This document shows, piece after piece, positions 31,401 to 39,483 of a stretch of DNA of 55,890 bases; position 1 is the stretch's first letter; each line of letters begins with the position of its first letter. The position numbers and the translations under genes were made by a program. The stretch comes from Mogibacterium sp. Lineage in GTDB: Bacteria; Bacillota; Clostridia; Peptostreptococcales; Anaerovoracaceae. The DNA is taken from positions 1-55,890 of the forward strand of contig JAFRGC010000088.1 in the NCBI GenBank assembly GCA_017434025.1. Reading direction: 5' to 3'. Under the pieces are notes generated by a model that worked only from the letters and a program-made list of their open reading frames with translations, made no database searches and was not told the origin of the DNA.

Positions 31401-32086
31401 TCTTCCAGCATCGCATCGTGCAGTGCTGACCCGGCAAAACTTTCCTCCGTGACGCGCAGTTCTTCCGCTCTGGCCCTCGCCCACGCGAAGTAATCAGGCA
31501 TCGTCCTCAGTTTGGAATACGCAGACATCAGGTCTTCCTTGAACCCCTCTTCTGTACGCTCTTCACTGTACAGTCTGAGGAACGCTCTGAAGCCTATGTC
31601 TCTGATCGCCTCGTCCCCGTCACGGCTGATAAACGCGTCGTCCTCGAAGCCTTCCTCGAACAGCGCATTCACCGCCTCACGCCTCAACAATTCACCCTGC
31701 ACCTCATCGCAGGTGCCGAAATCCGGCTCTATATCTGTTTCATAGAAGAACTCTCTTATTACTCTCAGCGCAAAACTGTCTATCGTCGATATGTACGCGC
31801 GGTAGAGTCTGCCGAGCTGATCCTTCATGCGCCGGCTGTCCTCGGGATGCTCCTGCATCCTCCTGCGGATCGCACTTGCCAGCCGGAGCTTCATCTCTGC
31901 GGCAGCTGCTTTGGTGAAAGTCACGACAAGCATCTCATCCACGTTTGCTTTGCCTTCAAGGATGATTCTCAGTATCCTCTCGATCAGCACAGCCGTTTTG
32001 CCTGAGCCCGCTGCGGCGGACACCAGGATCGACTTGTCGAGAGTCTCTATAGCTCTTCTCTGTTCGTCTGTAAATTTCATTGCCAT
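28463..32086 (-). CDS. addA: ATP-dependent helicase/nuclease subunit A
   Basis: The protein has 1207 residues from the ATG at 32086 and is the helicase-nuclease subunit of the AddAB double-strand-break repair complex. Motifs are Walker A SAAAGSGKT (23-31), VTFTKAAAAEM, YVFVDEYQDTNNIQ, STIHKSKGLEYPFVI and YVAMTRARNRL. A C-terminal Cas4/RecB-type nuclease domain has ILIDYKSGYV. The upstream partner addB, usually adjacent, is not here. Two in-frame ATGs (32086 and 32080) lie directly after a TATAAT box with no ribosome site. A longer frame beginning at 32167 would start upstream of the promoter and is rejected. Confidence 0.9.
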   Translation of the reverse strand: MAMKFTDEQRRAIETLDKSILVSAAAGSGKTAVLIERILRIILEGKANVDEMLVVTFTKAAAAEMKLRLASAIRRRMQEHPEDSRRMKDQLGRLYRAYISTIDSFALRVIREFFYETDIEPDFGTCDEVQGELLRREAVNALFEEGFEDDAFISRDGDEAIRDIGFRAFLRLYSEERTEEGFKEDLMSAYSKLRTMPDYFAWARARAEELRVTEESFAGSALHDAMLEDARATMGRAYEAVCRVRTLLYEADLAEMYEAKLLPEVTAITDICEKLEAGRLDDDVMNLIRTISYPQLRARKIEEERYAPIRDTIKKIRQAYKDEIKAWTARYLTPDFASRLEEMNDTYRYTLYYIRLLEEFEKKYAEKKKERRIMDFADMEHNAVRILGSGQAAEILRNRFRYVFVDEYQDTNNIQEYLIGRVSRPDNVFKVGDIKQSIYKFRQAEPELFSKVYREYSDPACKDGITIDLSMNFRSNDATVRYINRVFEEVMDGYDERARLYTGCSCNEEYDFIPEVHILTDEGQTDDTETEEVIDEETINLSKEEAEAAYIADIAQGLIGTEFHDTKTKEIRKATARDIVILFRAVRVRGDIMARALRARSIEPHVEEADDYFDTVEISVALSLLSCIDNMKRDVSLIATLHSGVFGWSPEELAMVRILHSEYMKQAAHNGEKAGPYIRPAFWEALEWLRIAGPEGELREKAGAAAAKITEWRRLSRMMPLDDFVWKVLVDSGLYRLAGAMNGGARRQANLRVLADRAGKYSRESISSLSSFISFLDVMRKKKISSGQAQTVGSDDDVIRISTIHKSKGLEYPFVIVGGLGHGFQMDSSEKKFSFDSSIGVGMPYIDPSRRYWRPTLMQRVITEKSHRDSYSEELRILYVAMTRARNRLILVGTCKSEAKLMEYTPRPKTFLEVMRDVLRTPCNTYHISPLERTDTARKLSRALSVVESARAAKPAESDPVYREIDRRFTFRYPDEDLLTAKAKYSVSEIRRNELEAEKPDTAEIEGSDTNEVPDSIRERWRVSAPADRKVTAAEIGTAYHRIMEFVDFAKAVRADGTVDSEYIAERAGFLAEHGSIPDEVYRKIDTGRIEGFFASDIGRRAAEAARRGTLRREKPFTLKTERGGRAILVQGVIDCCFEEAGKMILIDYKSGYVRPDLGHEEELERIRNEYRVQVELYEEAIEKGTGREVGESYLYLLATGEALRLK

Positions 32087-32096
32087 ATCAAATAAT

Positions 32097-32126
32097 ATTA
32101 TACAATCACACTGTTCAAAATGCCAA
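32097..32126 (-). promoter_or_regulatory. addA promoter with almost no leader
   Basis: On the minus strand TTGGCA (32121-32126), an 18-base spacer and a perfect TATAAT (32097-32102). The first ATG is 10 bases downstream of the -10 box. Confidence 0.65.
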
Positions 32127-32140
32127 TGATGCCTTCTATG

Positions 32141-32149
32141 TGGTATACT
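32141..32149 (+). promoter_or_regulatory. Extended -10 promoter of gpmI
   Basis: TGGTATACT fits TGnTATAAT in five of six -10 positions. It gives a leader of about 50 bases and is divergent from the addA promoter. Confidence 0.5.
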
Positions 32150-32207
32150 ATAGTGTAATGATTGCAAGAAGGATGATCATCTGACATCTAAATACAGGAG
32201 AAATATA

Positions 32208-33728
32208 ATGAAACACAGACCAGCAATGCTGATGATCCTGGATGGCTTCGGGATCAGAAAGAACACTTACGGCAACGCGATTGCCGCAGCGAACACCCCG
32301 GTCCTCGACGAACTGTTTTCAAAATACCCATTCATCACTATCGATGCCAGCGGCGAGCCTGTCGGACTCCCGGCAGGACAGATGGGTAACTCAGAAGTCG
32401 GACACCTTAATATAGGTGCCGGAAGTGTCGTATACCAGAACCTTCTCAAGATCTCCAGATCGATCAGATCCGGTGAATTCTTTGAGAACAAAGAACTCGT
32501 CAAGGCAATGCAGAATGCCGCTGAAGGACACGCCCTGCATATCATGGGGCTCGTTTCGGACGGAGGCGTCCACAGCCACCTCGACCATCTCAAGGCCGTC
32601 ATCGACATGGCGAAGAAATTCGGTGTCAAAGAAGTCATAGTCCACTGCTTCCTCGACGGCAGAGACGTACCGCCTAGGAGCGCCATGGATTACCTCGGAC
32701 CTCTCGAGGATTATCTCAAGGAAGTCGGAGTCGGCAGGATCGGCGTGATCTCCGGAAGATTTTACGCTATGGACAGAGACAAGAGATGGGAGAGACTCGT
32801 CAGAGCTTATGACGCTCTCACGCTCAGTGAAGGTCTGATGGCATCCTGCTCACAGGAAGCGATCGACAACTCCTACGCCAAGGGCGAGAATGATGAGTTC
32901 GTGCAGCCTACCGTTGTTACACCGGTTCCGGTCAAGTCAGGAGATTCCGTGATCTTCATCAACTTCAGGCCTGACAGAGCCAGAGAGATCACAAGAGCGT
33001 TCGTAGATCCTGAGTTCGACGACTATGGATTCAAGCGCAGAGCCAAACTCACCGATCTGACTTACGTCTGCATGGCAGAGTACGATGCGACAATGCCTAA
33101 TGTAACGGTCGCTTTCCCTCCTGAAGATGTCGATCCGACACTCGGAGGCACGATCGCGAAACTCGGACTCAAGCAGCTGCGTATCGCAGAGACTGAGAAA
33201 TACGCGCACGTCACGTTCTTCTTCAACGGCGGAGTCGAGGAACCTAATGAGAACGAAGACAGGATCCTGATCCCTTCACCGAAGGTCCCTACATATGACA
33301 TGCAGCCGGAGATGAGCGCACCGCTTGTCGCAGAGACAGTTATAGAGAAGATCAAAGAAGATACTTATGATCTGATCATTCTGAACTTCGCAAACCCTGA
33401 CATGGTCGGTCACACGGGCGTATTCGATGCAGCTGTCAAAGCGATCGAGACTCTCGACGGACTGATCGGACAGATCAGAGACGTGATCCTTGCCAAGGAC
33501 GGACAGATCCTGCTGACAGCAGATCACGGCAATGCTGACTACATGATCGATAAGAACGGAAATACTGTAACCAAGCACAGCACTTCCAAAGTTCCGCTCT
33601 GCCACATCTGCAATGAGCCGATGCCGTTCAAGAAGGATACCGGCAAGCTGGCCGACATCGCTCCTACACTGCTGACTATGATGGGACTCGAAGTTCCGGA
33701 AGGCATGCAGGGAGACGTACTGGTTTAA
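32208..33728 (+). CDS. gpmI: 2,3-bisphosphoglycerate-independent phosphoglycerate mutase
   Basis: The 506-residue glycolytic enzyme converts 3- to 2-phosphoglycerate using two metal ions. It shows the N-terminal metal motif MILDGFGIRKN, the phosphorylated serine in QMGNSEVGHLNIGAG, DGRDVPPRSA, and the C-terminal metal site LLTADHGNADYM with the following TKHSTSKVPL. The length is normal. AGGAG stands 7 bases before the ATG. It is a single-gene unit, divergent from addA, and ends at a strong hairpin shared with the convergent aro gene. Confidence 0.95.
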   Translation: MKHRPAMLMILDGFGIRKNTYGNAIAAANTPVLDELFSKYPFITIDASGEPVGLPAGQMGNSEVGHLNIGAGSVVYQNLLKISRSIRSGEFFENKELVKAMQNAAEGHALHIMGLVSDGGVHSHLDHLKAVIDMAKKFGVKEVIVHCFLDGRDVPPRSAMDYLGPLEDYLKEVGVGRIGVISGRFYAMDRDKRWERLVRAYDALTLSEGLMASCSQEAIDNSYAKGENDEFVQPTVVTPVPVKSGDSVIFINFRPDRAREITRAFVDPEFDDYGFKRRAKLTDLTYVCMAEYDATMPNVTVAFPPEDVDPTLGGTIAKLGLKQLRIAETEKYAHVTFFFNGGVEEPNENEDRILIPSPKVPTYDMQPEMSAPLVAETVIEKIKEDTYDLIILNFANPDMVGHTGVFDAAVKAIETLDGLIGQIRDVILAKDGQILLTADHGNADYMIDKNGNTVTKHSTSKVPLCHICNEPMPFKKDTGKLADIAPTLLTMMGLEVPEGMQGDVLV

Positions 33729-33765
33729 TTCAGAACGCAGAACGCAATATATGCGCATGGCAAAA

Positions 33766-33799
33766 GCCGGCGGCAGTCTGATGACTGGCCGCCGGCTTT
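33766..33799. terminator. Terminator between gpmI and aroE-aroK
   Basis: GCCGGCGGCAGTC (33766-33778) pairs with GACTGGCCGCCGGC (33783-33796) with one bulged G. Short T-runs flank both sides, so it probably works for both convergent genes. Confidence 0.75.
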
Positions 33800-33815
33800 G
33801 TGATTACTGCTGTGA

Positions 33816-35189
33816 TTATGTCCAGCGGTTGTCAGCAAGATCGTTCATGTATTTCTCGATCTTGCGCGCGATGTAGAAAACAAAACCTTTGAGTTCGAAA
33901 TTATAGGTGTTGCCCTTACCCGTGAGCTTGAGCTCTCCGCCGAAGATCCTGGAGTTGAGGATCGACATGTCCGCGACTTTGCGATAGATCCTGTCGCGTT
34001 CACCGAACAGCTCATCCACTCCGATCTTGATGCTGAGAGGCCGGCCTTTGACATCGAGCATGTCCAGAGGCCGCTTTACATAGACCACGATCCCGTTGCT
34101 CCTCAGAAAATCCCTGTTGAGCGGGTTGAGCACGGTGCCGCCGCCTGTAGCGATGACTGCGCCGTTGTGCTTGCAGGCTTCCTTGACTGCCTGATGCTCC
34201 ATAGCTCGATAGTAGTCCATTCCGGTCTCGCCCAGTGCCAGCATCTCCGGCATTGTCGCACCGATGAGCTTCTCTGTGCGTTCGTCGGTGTCTATGAATT
34301 CAAGACCCATCTCATATGCATATCTGCGGAATATCGTAGTCTTGCCGCTCCCCGGCATACCTACCGCGATGATGTTGAGCTGGTCGTCGAGGATCTTCCT
34401 CTTGACCGATACCACAAGCCTCTCCAGAGCTTCCTGGTCGGTATCCTGCCCATCCCAAACGTATTTGGACTCTACCGCCTGAACGATCAGCATCTCCAGG
34501 CCGGACTTGGTATGACACCCGGTGAGGCGCCTGGCATCCTGGAGGAATTTGGTCCTGTACGGGTTGTAGATCAGATCGACTGCAAGCTGCAGCTTGGAGA
34601 AGAGCCTCACAGTCAGACGTTCGTCTGTTATTGGCGAATGCTCTATATCAGGCATCTGGCCTACAGGTGTCGCATTGATCAGGACATCCGCATCGTAATG
34701 CAGATGCAGCCTGTTGTATCCGATCACCTTGTGATCTCCGCCCAGTCTCTCCGCAGCAGCAGCGGGATCTCTGGAGACCAGAATGATCTCTCTCGCACCA
34801 AGTTCTCTGAGCACTGCAGCGCAGCTCCTTGCCGAACCTCCTGTACCCAGTATCACGCACTTCCTGTCTTCGACCAGACCTCTGACCGTATATCTGAATC
34901 CTTCGAGCTCTGCATTATATCCCTTGAGCCTTCCATCCGGAAGTCTCTTGACGACGTTGACCATGCCCGTCCTGCGGGCATCATCAGACAGCTCATCAAG
35001 ATAGCTGACCACATCCGTCTTGTACCGACCGGAGATGTTGAATCCGCTGTAGGATTTATCCGCCAGGACTCTGGCAAACTCTTCCGGGTCTTCCGTCTGG
35101 ATGAGATTGTAGTCATAATCGCCTATCAGAACATGGACCTTACGGGTCTGGCTTTGCAGCAGACTGCTACCTATGAGCCCATACTTCAT
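33816..35189 (-). CDS. Fused shikimate dehydrogenase-shikimate kinase
   Basis: The 457-residue protein joins two steps of the shikimate pathway. Residues 1-245 are AroE-like: GLIGSSLLQSQT replaces the usual HSxSP, the catalytic Lys57 is kept (GRYKTD), Asn78 and Asn92 are kept, and the NADP turn is LGTGGSARS. The residue matching the catalytic Asp of GxNTDxxG is Glu94 (GYNAELEG). Residues 270-457 are AroK-like, with Walker A GMPGSGKTT (277-285), FIDTDERTEK, Arg328 and ATGGGTVLN. GGGGGAT precedes the ATG. The dehydrogenase half is diverged, so its activity is less certain than that of the kinase. Confidence 0.82.
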   Translation of the reverse strand: MKYGLIGSSLLQSQTRKVHVLIGDYDYNLIQTEDPEEFARVLADKSYSGFNISGRYKTDVVSYLDELSDDARRTGMVNVVKRLPDGRLKGYNAELEGFRYTVRGLVEDRKCVILGTGGSARSCAAVLRELGAREIILVSRDPAAAAERLGGDHKVIGYNRLHLHYDADVLINATPVGQMPDIEHSPITDERLTVRLFSKLQLAVDLIYNPYRTKFLQDARRLTGCHTKSGLEMLIVQAVESKYVWDGQDTDQEALERLVVSVKRKILDDQLNIIAVGMPGSGKTTIFRRYAYEMGLEFIDTDERTEKLIGATMPEMLALGETGMDYYRAMEHQAVKEACKHNGAVIATGGGTVLNPLNRDFLRSNGIVVYVKRPLDMLDVKGRPLSIKIGVDELFGERDRIYRKVADMSILNSRIFGGELKLTGKGNTYNFELKGFVFYIARKIEKYMNDLADNRWT

Positions 35190-35228
35190 CTATGCATCCC
35201 CCTCTTACTGTTCTCTCCTAATACAACA

Positions 35229-35254
35229 GGATGGAAACTTTGCAGTTCCCATCC
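35229..35254 (-). terminator. Hairpin between rpoZ and aroE-aroK
   Basis: GGATGGAAAC (35229-35238) pairs with GTTCCCATCC (35245-35254), with one G-T pair on the RNA. On the minus strand TGTTGTATT follows. It may be a partial terminator or attenuator between the two units. Confidence 0.45.
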
Positions 35255-35275
35255 CGGCATATCGTACTGTCTTCC

Positions 35276-35482
35276 CTATTCAAGGCCCTGAGGGCGGGAG
35301 TATGTCACGAGATCATCTGCGATCTCTCTGGCCGCCTGGCTGACCGGTCTCTCGCTCTCTTCTTCTGTGAGTGCCGGCTTACCGTCGATGAGATCTCTTG
35401 CTCTCTTCGCTGCAAGGATCACCAGTGAATATCTGCTGTCTGTCTTCTCCTGAAGCTTGTTGACTGATGGGTAAAGTAACAT
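35276..35482 (-). CDS. rpoZ: RNA polymerase omega subunit
   Basis: The 68-residue protein matches omega: YPSVNKLQEKTDSRYSLVI is followed by AAKRARDLIDG and a helical tail. It helps assemble RNA polymerase. The gene lies 6 bases after gmk, with its ribosome site inside the gmk end. The order yicC-gmk-rpoZ is conserved in Bacillota. Confidence 0.9.
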   Translation of the reverse strand: MLLYPSVNKLQEKTDSRYSLVILAAKRARDLIDGKPALTEEESERPVSQAAREIADDLVTYSRPQGLE

Positions 35483-35488
35483 GTTATC

Positions 35489-36115
35489 CTATTCTCCCTT
35501 CTCCTGTTCCTGTTCGTATTTCCTGATTATCGGTCTGACCTTGTCCGGGACCTCGCATGTCTCCGCGATAAGGATCGCTTTCGCCTTGGAAACAGCTGTC
35601 TCGATGTCATCATTCACTATGTAATAGTCATATTCCCCAATGAATTTGATCTCATTGAGGGCTTTGCTCAGTCTCTTCTCCACTATCTCAGGCGACTCAG
35701 TATTGCGCCCAATAAGCCTCTTCCTGAGCTCTGCCAGGCTCGGCGGCAGTATGAATATGAGAACTGCATCCGGCATCGAAGCCTTGACATTGAGTCCGCC
35801 CTGGACATCGATATCCAGAATCACATTGCGGCCTCTCTCGAGTCTCTTGATCACCATGTCCTTAGGTGTCCCGTAGAAATTGTCGAAGACGGTCGCATGC
35901 TCCAGGAAATTGCCCTTCTCTACATTCTCCAGGAACTCTTCCCTGCTGACAAAATAATACTCTCTGCCGTGGACCTCGCCTTCTCTCGGAGCTCTGGTGG
36001 TCATCGATACGGAGAACTCATTGTTGATATCCTTGAGCAGCTCCGCACAGATCGTGCCCTTGCCGGTTCCCGAAGGACCGGATATGACGTAAAGTTTGCC
36101 CTTGCTGTGGCTCAT
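35489..36115 (-). CDS. gmk: Guanylate kinase
   Basis: The 208-residue enzyme phosphorylates GMP to GDP. It has the P-loop GPSGTGKGT at residues 13-21, the GMP-binding region TTRAPREGEVHGREYYFV, and the lid and Asp motif VILDIDVQGG. The length is normal. It lies between yicC and rpoZ. The remA gene that often stands between yicC and gmk is not found in the 98-base gap. Confidence 0.94.
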   Translation of the reverse strand: MSHSKGKLYVISGPSGTGKGTICAELLKDINNEFSVSMTTRAPREGEVHGREYYFVSREEFLENVEKGNFLEHATVFDNFYGTPKDMVIKRLERGRNVILDIDVQGGLNVKASMPDAVLIFILPPSLAELRKRLIGRNTESPEIVEKRLSKALNEIKFIGEYDYYIVNDDIETAVSKAKAILIAETCEVPDKVRPIIRKYEQEQEKGE

Positions 36116-36213
36116 AACTACCTCGCCTCAATCTGTGATCTGTCAAATAACTGCGTTATCAAAAAGTAAGTATATCATATCCGTCAAGCTTATGGCATCC
36201 TAAGATGCTTGCC

Positions 36214-37104
36214 TTATTCGATATTCTGCACCTGTTCTCTGATCTTCTCGATCTCAGCTTTGAGATCCAGCATCATTGCAGTTATCTCTTTGTCATTGGA
36301 CTTGGATCCTATCGTGTTGGCTTCTCTGTTCATCTCCTGGATCAGAAAATCGATCTTCTTGCCGATCGAATCTTCTCTGCCTTTGAGGAATTCCCTGAGC
36401 TGGATGATGTGGCTGTCGAGCCTTACAAGTTCCTCAGTGATGTTTGCCTTGTCCGCAAAGACCGCTGCTTCGAGTGCGACTCTCTCTTCCGGCACTTCGT
36501 AGACTCCATCGAGGAGTTCTTCGATCCTCGCCCTGAACTTCGCGGCATATTCTTTCTCGAGTTCAGGTGCTCTCTTCTCGATCCGGCTCCTGATATCTGA
36601 AATGATATCCGCTCTCATCGAGATGTCCTCGACGAGTTTGGCGCCTTCTGTTTCTCTCATAGTGCAGATATCTGCAACTGCCCTGTCTGCAGCATTCATG
36701 ATGCATCTCATCATCTCTTCTTCGTCTTCCTCAGCTGGTGCTGTTCTGATAACATCCGGCATCTTCGCAAGCAGGCTGAGTGAGATCCCGGTAAGTTCCC
36801 CGATCTCGAATGTCTCGCTGAGTTCGCTCAGCGCTTTGTAATACTTAGCAGCAAGGTCCTTGTCCAGCCTGACATCGGCATCGCTCTGTCCATAGTTATC
36901 TACCGCAACCGACACCTCGATCTTACCTCTCGACAGTCTGTTCTTGACTGCTGCCTTGATCTTCTCCTCTGCAAAGGAATACTTCCTCGGCATCTTGACG
37001 AAAATATCGCAGTAGCGGTGGTTGACCGCTCTGATCTCGACTGTGATCTTCCTCACATCGTCTACGTATTCGCCTCTGCCGAAGCCTGTCATACTTCTTA
37101 TCAT
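36214..37104 (-). CDS. yicC: YicC-family endoribonuclease
   Basis: The 296-residue protein starts with the family signature MIRSMTGFGRGE and continues with EIRAVNHRYCDIFVKMPR. The C-terminal DUF1732 part has GKKIDFLIQEMNREANTIGSKS. Members cleave RNA and, in enteric bacteria, act on small RNAs. AGGAGG lies 12 bases before the ATG. It is probably the first gene of yicC-gmk-rpoZ. Confidence 0.92.
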   Translation of the reverse strand: MIRSMTGFGRGEYVDDVRKITVEIRAVNHRYCDIFVKMPRKYSFAEEKIKAAVKNRLSRGKIEVSVAVDNYGQSDADVRLDKDLAAKYYKALSELSETFEIGELTGISLSLLAKMPDVIRTAPAEEDEEEMMRCIMNAADRAVADICTMRETEGAKLVEDISMRADIISDIRSRIEKRAPELEKEYAAKFRARIEELLDGVYEVPEERVALEAAVFADKANITEELVRLDSHIIQLREFLKGREDSIGKKIDFLIQEMNREANTIGSKSNDKEITAMMLDLKAEIEKIREQVQNIE

Positions 37105-37158
37105 TATCCCGAAAGCCTCCTGTTATTCATTATCGCTTCTGATCTTTCGCGCCAGTAC

Positions 37159-37187
37159 AGTTTACCACGCACACAGCACTTTGTCTA
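37159..37187 (-). promoter_or_regulatory. Predicted promoter of yicC-gmk-rpoZ
   Basis: On the minus strand TAGACA (37182-37187), a 17-base spacer and TAAACT (37159-37164). Confidence 0.4.
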
Positions 37188-37216
37188 CTCGGGTCTTCTT
37201 TCCCGTTCCTCTATAC

Positions 37217-37246
37217 TTGCAGCCTGCAGCTTGTGAATGTTATTAT
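37217..37246 (+). promoter_or_regulatory. rqcH promoter, leaderless arrangement
   Basis: TTGCAG (37217-37222), an 18-base spacer and TATTAT (37241-37246). The start codon is 8 bases after the -10 box and has no ribosome site. Confidence 0.5.
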
Positions 37247-37254
37247 TAATTGTT

Positions 37255-39003
37255 ATGGCTTATGATGGAATAATTACTTATGCAATAACACGCGAACTGC
37301 AGGACAGGATCACACTGGGCAAGATAGAGAAGGTCTATCAGCCGGGTCCTGAAGAGCTTGTCGTGCTCATACATACCCGGAACGGCAATGTCCGGCTGTT
37401 CATCTCGTGCAACAGCCAGTCAGCCAGAGTATGCCTGACTACAGGTTCCTACACCAATCCGGATCAGCCTCCGACATTCTGCATGCTGCTGAGGAAACAT
37501 CTACAGGGCGGCAGGATCACGGAGATCAGGCAACGCGGTTCGGAGCGCATCATCGAGATCGATATCGAAGCGCAGAACGAGCTGGGTTTCTCAGTCAGCC
37601 GCCGGCTCATCGCAGAGATCATGGGCAAGCACAGCAATATCGTGCTGATCGATATCGAATCCGGCAAGATCATCGATTCGATCAAGCGCATTTCTATAGA
37701 TGTCAACAGGTACAGACAGCTCCTTCCTGGATTCGTCTACCAGTATCCTCCGGAACAGGACAAGCTGCCATTCCGGGCAGTCACTTCAGAGACTGCCCTG
37801 CCTCATGACGACAGAGCACTGATGAGCAGGATCGGAGGGATCTCTCCATCGATCAGCCGGGAACTGCTGGCAGAGTGCACTGAACAGCATAATTCATCTG
37901 TCACTTCCACTGAGCCGGCGATGAAACTGGTCCGCATCTTAGCTGCCATTGACAGCGGGACTGCCGTCCCGCGTGTCTACCTCGATGACAGCTCTGCTGC
38001 AGCGAATCGGATCTCCGGAAGCGCAGGCGTACCCAAAGAGTTCCACATTACCGATCTGACGGAATACGAAGGGCTGACGAGACTTGATTTTGCAGGTATT
38101 TCAGAGTGCGTCGACTATTTTTACTCGAACCGCGAAACTTCTAACATGGTCCGCCAGAAGTCGATGCCTCTGCTCAAGACCGTACAGGCTGCGCACAGCA
38201 AGGCTCTGCTCAAGAAGAAGAAACTTTCCGAAGACCTGTTGAGTGCTGAGAATTCAGACAAGTTCAGGCTGTACGGCGAGCTTCTGACAGCCAACATACA
38301 CAATGTCAGGCCGGGCGCGCGCAAAGCCACTGTCACCAATTACTATGATGGCAGTCTGATCGACATCCCTCTGGATGAGAAGATCAGTGCCAGCGCCAAT
38401 GCCCAGAGATACTTCAAGAAGTATTCCAAGGCCAGGACTGCGATCCATGAGAAGCAGGCCCAGCTGGAGGACAACGAGCGCGATATCGCGTATCTCGAGT
38501 CTGTTATGCAGAATATCGAATCCGCGCAGACAGTACCTCTGCTTGAATCGATACGCGACGAACTCGAACAGACCGGTTACGTGAAACGGCGTGCCAAAGC
38601 ATCGCAGCGCAAGCGCAAGCCTTCACGGCCGGAACCGTACAGATATAAACTGCGCGACGGCACGACTGTGCTTGTCGGGCGCAACAATATTGAGAACGAT
38701 TATCTTACGACCAAACTCGCTGCCAAGACCGACGTCTGGCTGCACACCAAGGATATACCGGGATCGCATGTCATCATCCGCCTTGAAGACGGACGTACAC
38801 TTGCGGATCTTCCGGCAGAGATCATCTACGAAGCCGCTTCAATTGCCGCTTATCACAGCAAGGCAGGCAGCGGCAGCAACGTCCCTGTCGATTATGTCGC
38901 AGTGAGATATGTCAAGAAACCCGCGGGGTCCAAGCCGGGGATGGTGATATTCACACACAATTCGACCGTTTATGTCGACCCTAAGATCCCGGAAAGCAAA
39001 TAA
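37255..39003 (+). CDS. rqcH: Rqc2/RqcH-type ribosome quality control protein (NFACT family)
   Basis: The 582-residue protein binds stalled large ribosomal subunits and directs alanine tailing. The NFACT-N domain starts MAYDGIITYAITREL; the position of the Asp-Arg pair needed for tRNA recruitment in Bacillus reads Glu97-Arg98 (GSERIIEI). A helix-hairpin-helix and long coiled coil (about 285-430) follow. The NFACT-R domain has KTDVWLHTKDIPGSHVIIR and AAYHSKAGSGSNVPVDY. The ATG at 37255 is chosen over one six codons upstream, which falls inside the promoter. It heads rqcH-lspA-rluD. Confidence 0.9.
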   Translation: MAYDGIITYAITRELQDRITLGKIEKVYQPGPEELVVLIHTRNGNVRLFISCNSQSARVCLTTGSYTNPDQPPTFCMLLRKHLQGGRITEIRQRGSERIIEIDIEAQNELGFSVSRRLIAEIMGKHSNIVLIDIESGKIIDSIKRISIDVNRYRQLLPGFVYQYPPEQDKLPFRAVTSETALPHDDRALMSRIGGISPSISRELLAECTEQHNSSVTSTEPAMKLVRILAAIDSGTAVPRVYLDDSSAAANRISGSAGVPKEFHITDLTEYEGLTRLDFAGISECVDYFYSNRETSNMVRQKSMPLLKTVQAAHSKALLKKKKLSEDLLSAENSDKFRLYGELLTANIHNVRPGARKATVTNYYDGSLIDIPLDEKISASANAQRYFKKYSKARTAIHEKQAQLEDNERDIAYLESVMQNIESAQTVPLLESIRDELEQTGYVKRRAKASQRKRKPSRPEPYRYKLRDGTTVLVGRNNIENDYLTTKLAAKTDVWLHTKDIPGSHVIIRLEDGRTLADLPAEIIYEAASIAAYHSKAGSGSNVPVDYVAVRYVKKPAGSKPGMVIFTHNSTVYVDPKIPESK

Positions 39004-39024
39004 TCCCAGGAAAGGAATCATGCC

Positions 39025-39483
39025 ATGTTCCTGTATCCTCTTATTGCAGCGGTGATCATCGCTGCTGATCAGGCAACCAAATACTTAGTGCGCACATCCA
39101 TGCAGCCTGGCGACAGGATCCCTGTCATCGGCGACTGGATGAGCATTTACTATGTCCGCAACACCGGAACTGCATTCAGTATGTTCTCAGGCAACAAGAT
39201 GATTACCATTGTTCTGACGACAGTTCTGATCATCGCCTGTATCATATTTCTGATCAAGGAAGCTCGCAGCGGATCCAGGATCACCGCTCTCTTCCTGACG
39301 ATGATCGCTGCCGGAGGCCTGTCCAACCTGATCGACCGGCTCGTTCTCGGATATGTTACAGATATGATATCCTGCTGGAGTTTCGCAGTATTCAACGTTG
39401 CTGACATATTCGTTACCTGCGGGTGCTTCCTGCTGGTGATCTATCTGTTCTTCACGATGAAAGACGAGGAGGCAGGAAAGTGA
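39025..39483 (+). CDS. lspA: Lipoprotein signal peptidase (signal peptidase II)
   Basis: The 152-residue inner-membrane aspartic protease removes lipoprotein signal peptides. It has four hydrophobic segments and the conserved blocks RNTGTAFSMFSG, GGLSNLIDRL and FAVFNVADIFV, the last two holding the catalytic aspartates. AGGAAAGGA precedes the ATG. It overlaps the rluD start by four bases (GTGA). A substrate, the InlB-repeat lipoprotein, is encoded elsewhere in the window. Confidence 0.93.
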   Translation: MFLYPLIAAVIIAADQATKYLVRTSMQPGDRIPVIGDWMSIYYVRNTGTAFSMFSGNKMITIVLTTVLIIACIIFLIKEARSGSRITALFLTMIAAGGLSNLIDRLVLGYVTDMISCWSFAVFNVADIFVTCGCFLLVIYLFFTMKDEEAGK

